A DNA stretch of 25,133 nt from Streptomyces sp. NRRL S-118 (lineage in GTDB: Bacteria > Actinomycetota > Actinomycetes > Streptomycetales > Streptomycetaceae). The stretch is taken from positions 731,123-756,255 of the forward strand of contig NZ_KL591002.1 of the NCBI RefSeq assembly GCF_000716335.1. The letters run 5' to 3'. Position numbers and translations under genes: made by a program. The notes beneath the pieces were generated by a model, which worked only from the letters and a program-made list of their open reading frames with translations, ran no database searches and was not told where the DNA came from. Positions 22,222 through 25,133 of the stretch are shown piece by piece (the first letter of the stretch is position 1; each line of letters starts with the position of its first letter).

Positions 22222-22324
22222 GATACGGACGCGGATGCGGAGGCGGAGGGGATACGGACGCGGATGCGGAGGCGGAGGGGATGCGGATGCGGACGCGGAT
22301 ACGGATGCGGATGCGGAGGGGATG
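22222..22324. repeat. 29-bp direct duplication and GCGGAT hexamer tract
   Basis: Bases 22222-22250 and 22251-22279 are identical 29-base units, themselves built from GCGGAT/GCGGAG hexamers, followed by more hexamers to about 22324. It fills the gap between the MFS stop (22330) and the BBE start (22124). It is a minisatellite, with no spacers or leader that would make it a CRISPR. Confidence 0.8.
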
Positions 22325-22329
22325 CGGCG

Positions 22330-23532
22330 TCAGACGGAGGCGTACGGGGCGGGTCCCGGCTCCTCGGTGGCCGCGCGCCGCCGGTCGGACCGCCGGTCGA
22401 GGAGGCCGGAGAACAGCGCCACGCCCAGGCCGGCCGCCGCCAGCAGCGCCCCGGTCCAGTTCGGCGCCGTGTAGCCGAGGCCGTGCTCGACGGTGAGGCC
22501 GCCGAGCCAGGCGCCGATCGCGTTGCCGAGGTTGAAGGCCGCGATGTTGGCGGCCGAGGCGAGTGCGGGCGCGCCGTCGGCCTTCTGCATGACCCGGGTC
22601 TGGAGCGGGGGCACGGTGGCGAACCCCACCACGCCGAAGAAGAAGACGGTGATCGCGGCGGGCAGCGGTGCGCGGGCGGTCTGGACGAAGACCAGCAGTA
22701 CCAGGGCGAGCGCGGCCAGGATGACGTACAGGCTGCGCATGACGGCCTTGTCGGCGGCCTTGCCGCCCAGCACGTTGCCCACGCACAGGCCCACCCCGAA
22801 CAGGACGAGCAGCCAGGCGACCGCACCGGCGGAGAAGCCGGCCACCTCCGTCATCATCGGCGCGATGTACGTGAAGGAGGCGAACACCCCGCCGAAGCCG
22901 AGGGTGGTCATGGCGAGCGCCAGCCACACCTGCGGGCGGCGGAAGACGGCGAGCTCACCCCGGAGCCCGCCCGCCTGCTCCTTCGGCTGCGGCGGTACGA
23001 GCGCGGCGACGGCGGCCAGCCCCACGACGCCGAGGGCGGTGACGGCCCAGAAGGTGGAGCGCCATCCGAAGTGCTGGCCGAGGACGGTCCCCAGCGGCAC
23101 GCCGAGCACGTTGGCCACGGTCAGCCCGATGAACATCAGGGCGATCGCGCTCGCCTTGCGGTCCGGCGGGACGAGGTTCGCGGCGACCACCGAGCCGATG
23201 CCGAAGAAGGCGCCGTGGGTGAGGGCGGCCACCAGCCGCCCCGCCATGAGGAGTTCGTAGGTGGGGGCGAGCGCGCAGAGCAGGTTGCCCGCGATGAAGA
23301 TGCCCATGAGGAGGGTGAGCATGGTCTTGCGGGGCAGCCGGGCCCCCGCGGCGGTCATCAGCGGCGCACCGACCACCACCCCGAGGGCGTAACCGGTGAC
23401 GAGCATGCCGGCGCTGGGGATCGGGACCGACAGGTCACGGGCCACCTCGGGCAGCAGACCGACGATCACGAACTCGGTGGTGCCGATACCGAAGGCGCCG
23501 AGCGCCAGGGCGAGCAGGGCGGCGGGCATCAT
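22330..23532 (-). CDS. MFS transporter (DHA1 family, drug/sugar efflux type)
   Basis: A 400-residue major-facilitator protein with about twelve membrane helices. Helix 1 has [18 protein letters not shown] (about 11-28), helix 2 ends in [12 protein letters not shown] (the A-loop motif), helix 4 has [17 protein letters not shown] and helix 5 has [20 protein letters not shown], the DHA1 antiporter signature region. This is the AraJ/Cmx type that exports sugars, chloramphenicol or other drugs by proton exchange. The start at 23532 (ATGATG) overlaps the sigma-factor stop by four bases; the second ATG three bases later is also possible. In this cluster it is the probable exporter and self-resistance protein. 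The C-terminal tail ([14 protein letters not shown]) is cytoplasmic. Confidence 0.92.
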   Translation of the reverse strand: MMPAALLALALGAFGIGTTEFVIVGLLPEVARDLSVPIPSAGMLVTGYALGVVVGAPLMTAAGARLPRKTMLTLLMGIFIAGNLLCALAPTYELLMAGRLVAALTHGAFFGIGSVVAANLVPPDRKASAIALMFIGLTVANVLGVPLGTVLGQHFGWRSTFWAVTALGVVGLAAVAALVPPQPKEQAGGLRGELAVFRRPQVWLALAMTTLGFGGVFASFTYIAPMMTEVAGFSAGAVAWLLVLFGVGLCVGNVLGGKAADKAVMRSLYVILAALALVLLVFVQTARAPLPAAITVFFFGVVGFATVPPLQTRVMQKADGAPALASAANIAAFNLGNAIGAWLGGLTVEHGLGYTAPNWTGALLAAAGLGVALFSGLLDRRSDRRRAATEEPGPAPYASV

Positions 23533-24179
23533 CGGTCCTTCCGGGGCGTGGCGCCCGTGCCCGGCTCGGCGGCCGTCAGCCGCCGCGTCCGTGCGTAGTC
23601 GGTGAGCTGCGCGCGCAGCCGGCGGCGGCCGCGGTGGAGCCGGGAGGTCACCGTGCCGTGGGGGACGCCCAGCCGTGCGGCTATCTCCCGGTAGGCCAGG
23701 CCCTCGACGTCGGCGAGGTAGACCACGGTGCGGAACTCGGCGGGCAGCGCCTGCAGCGCCTCCAGCACCTCGTCGTCGGCCATGCGGTCCAGCACCTGCG
23801 ACTCGGCCGAGGGCAGCCGGGCGGCACCGTGGCCGGCGGCCCGGACCTGGATCCAGTCGTCGGCCTCCCCCACCAGCGCCCACTGCGGCTCGTGCTGCCG
23901 CTTGCGGTAGAGGGTGATGAAGGTGTTGATCAGGATGCGGTGGAGCCACGCCCGCAGGTTGGTCCCCGCCCGGAACTGGTGGAAGGACTGGTAGGCCTTG
24001 GCGAAGGTCTCCTGCACCAGGTCCTCGGCGTCCGCGCGGTTGCGGTGCAGCCGCAGGGCGGCGGCGTACATCTGGTCCCGGTAGCCGAGGGCATCCCCTT
24101 CGAACCGGGCGGTGCGCTGCTCGTCGGTTTCGGCCGGGGCGAGGAGGCCGCCGGCGGCCGGGGTGAGGGTGTCGGTCAT
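23529..24179 (-). CDS. ECF sigma factor, SigR-like
   Basis: A 216-residue extracytoplasmic-function sigma factor. Sigma-2 covers about 30-95 ([36 protein letters not shown]; the [10 protein letters not shown] core is at 50-59) and sigma-4 about 135-195, with the helix-turn-helix in [25 protein letters not shown]. It is strikingly close, by memory, to Streptomyces SigR (FERDALPFLDQMYSAALRM; SFHQFREGTNLKAWLYRIL), the thiol-oxidative-stress sigma factor that recognises GGGAAT-N18-GTT promoters. SigR is normally followed by the zinc anti-sigma factor RsrA; here an MFS gene follows instead, with an ATGA overlap, so no anti-sigma is coupled. It is preceded by an SDR gene 16 bases away, and AAGGA lies six bases before ATG. 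It may respond to redox stress, or be a duplicated paralogue now used as a cluster regulator. Confidence 0.9.
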   Translation of the reverse strand: MTDTLTPAAGGLLAPAETDEQRTARFEGDALGYRDQMYAAALRLHRNRADAEDLVQETFAKAYQSFHQFRAGTNLRAWLHRILINTFITLYRKRQHEPQWALVGEADDWIQVRAAGHGAARLPSAESQVLDRMADDEVLEALQALPAEFRTVVYLADVEGLAYREIAARLGVPHGTVTSRLHRGRRRLRAQLTDYARTRRLTAAEPGTGATPRKDR

Positions 24180-24195
24180 CGGGTGTCCTTCGGCG

Positions 24196-24981
24196 TCAGA
24201 TCTGGCGGAGTGCTCCGCCGTCCACGGCCCACTCGGCGCCGGTGACCTGCGCGGCCTGCGGCGAGAGCAGGTAGGCGATGATCCGCGCGACGTCGTCGGG
24301 CGTGCCGATCCGGCCGCTGGGCAGCTTGCGCTCCTCGCGGATGAAGTGGTCGACGGCCTCGTCGGCGGGCAGTCCGTACCGCTCGGCCAGCTGCTCGGCG
24401 AAGCCTCCGGGGGCGTCGAAGAGCGCGGTGCGCGTGGGGCCGGGCGAGACGACGGTGGAGCGGATGCCGCGCGGGGCGAACTCGGCCGACAGGCTCTTGG
24501 AGAGCGACAGCAGGGCCGTCTTGGTGGCGGCGTAGTCGGCGATGGACGGGTCGGGGAAGCGGGCGGCCTCGCTGGCGACGTGGACCAGGCTGCCTTCGCC
24601 GCGCTCCAGCAGCGCCGGCAGGGCCGCGCGGGTGATCCGTACGTGGGCGTGGAAGTTGACCTCGAAGGTGGCGTGCCACTCCTCGTCGGTCACGTCCAGG
24701 AAGCCGTCGTGGGAGGTGAGGGCCCCGGCGTTGTTCACCAGGCCGTCGAGGCGGCCGTGCCGTTCGAGGACGGCGCGGACGACGCGCGGGGCCGCCTGCG
24801 GGTCGGTCAGGTCGGCGGCGACCGGGGTCACCCCGGGGCCGATGGCGTCGATGCGGTCCGTGCGGCGGGCCACGCCGATGACACGGGCCCCTTCCGCGGC
24901 CAGCAGCCGGGCGGTCGCCTCACCGATGCCCGTGGAGGCGCCGGTGACGAGGAAGACCCGGTCGGCCAGGTGCAGGTCCAT
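24196..24981 (-). CDS. Short-chain dehydrogenase/reductase (SDR)
   Basis: A 261-residue classical SDR. Cofactor motif TGASTGIG is at 13-20, ARR at 38-40 hints at NADP(H) preference, NNAG is at 83-86, and the catalytic triad is S137, Y150 and K154 (VASEAAR, YAATK). The C-terminal part ([34 protein letters not shown]) is typical. It oxidises or reduces an alcohol/ketone; FabG-like and glucose-dehydrogenase-like roles cannot be separated. A weak GAAAGAG ribosome site precedes ATG 24981. It starts the SDR-sigma-MFS transcript; the sigma gene begins 16 bases after its stop. It may be a pathway ketoreductase or a stress-linked dehydrogenase. Confidence 0.9.
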   Translation of the reverse strand: MDLHLADRVFLVTGASTGIGEATARLLAAEGARVIGVARRTDRIDAIGPGVTPVAADLTDPQAAPRVVRAVLERHGRLDGLVNNAGALTSHDGFLDVTDEEWHATFEVNFHAHVRITRAALPALLERGEGSLVHVASEAARFPDPSIADYAATKTALLSLSKSLSAEFAPRGIRSTVVSPGPTRTALFDAPGGFAEQLAERYGLPADEAVDHFIREERKLPSGRIGTPDDVARIIAYLLSPQAAQVTGAEWAVDGGALRQI

Positions 24982-25059
24982 CAGTGCTCTTTCGTGGTGG
25001 AGGGACGGAACGGGGAGACGGAAGGGGGAGCAGGGGGAGCGAAGGGAGGGGGGAGGGTT

Positions 25060-25105
25060 CGGCGGTGCACCCCGGGGCGGGGGATGACGGAGGGGTGCAC
25101 CGCCG
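25060..25105. promoter_or_regulatory. 14-bp perfect inverted repeat upstream of the SDR operon
   Basis: CGGCGGTGCACCCC (25060-25073) is perfectly complementary to 25092-25105, with an 18-base centre; each arm holds the palindrome GTGCAC. It lies 79-124 bases upstream of the SDR start. It may be the terminator of a gene beyond the window edge, or a two-site operator for the SDR-sigma-MFS unit. The rest of 24982-25133 shows no gene and no clear promoter. Confidence 0.5.
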
Positions 25106-25133
25106 GCTCTGTGCCGGGCGGACCGGCTAGTTC

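Noticed and set aside
22222..22324. Possible CRISPR array (29-bp identical repeats)
   Set aside because: The two units are directly adjacent with no spacers, and are themselves hexamer repeats; no cas genes are nearby.
1..25133. tRNA/rRNA genes, insertion sequences, integrase or att sites
   Set aside because: No cloverleaf-like sequence, transposase or integrase motif, or terminal repeat pair was recognised anywhere in the window.

Overview
The window is very GC-rich DNA whose genes use almost only G or C at third codon positions, have short GAGG/AAGGA ribosome sites, and often start and stop with ATGA/GTGA overlaps. This fits a Streptomyces-type actinomycete. The gene content (P450, luciferase-like and FAD oxygenases, methyltransferases, SDR, secreted FAD oxidase, efflux pump, family sigma factor) is that of a specialised-metabolite gene cluster. 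No PKS, NRPS, terpene-synthase or RiPP core gene is visible, so either the scaffold genes lie outside the window or the chemistry is unusual.

Layout. (1) 1-3261, plus strand: the tail of an upstream gene, a hairpin, then a VOC-fold protein, an HSL-type alpha/beta hydrolase, an unrecognised 197-aa protein and a luciferase-like flavin monooxygenase. (2) 3304-3349: a perfect 21-bp hairpin that probably terminates both converging transcripts. (3) 14073 down to 3408, minus strand: a tight ten-gene operon in which eight of nine junctions overlap or abut. In order: P-loop (thymidylate-kinase-like) kinase, GH3-family acyl-adenylating amide synthetase, LCMT-type methyltransferase, FAD monooxygenase, a truncated arginyl-tRNA-synthetase-like protein, an uncharacterised protein with an acidic linker, a LysR effector domain without its DNA-binding domain, an alpha/beta hydrolase, a class I methyltransferase and a cytochrome P450. 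(4) 19860 down to 14267, minus strand: UDP-GlcNAc 2-epimerase, two genes that together resemble a split fungal aldos-2-ulose dehydratase (AUDH; cupin part and beta-propeller part), a membrane acyltransferase and an alpha/beta hydrolase. (5) 24981 down to 20454, minus strand: SDR, SigR-like sigma factor, MFS exporter and a Tat-exported bicovalent-FAD (BBE-type) oxidase, followed by two strong terminator hairpins.

The two most interesting elements are the ArgRS-like protein, which has degenerate HIGH and KMSKS signatures and lacks most of the tRNA-binding region, coded next to a second adenylate-forming enzyme (GH3), and the split AUDH pair, which suggests 2-keto-sugar dehydration (pyranone-type chemistry) fed by or alongside a nucleotide-sugar epimerase. 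My working model, which is inference, is a cluster that makes an amide-linked, methylated and oxidised small molecule, perhaps carrying an amino-acid-derived group and a dehydrated sugar-derived unit, exported by the MFS pump and finished outside the membrane by the BBE oxidase. I did not find an in-frame TTA codon in the called genes by eye, so bldA control of these genes is not indicated. No tRNA, rRNA, CRISPR array, IS element or integrase was seen.
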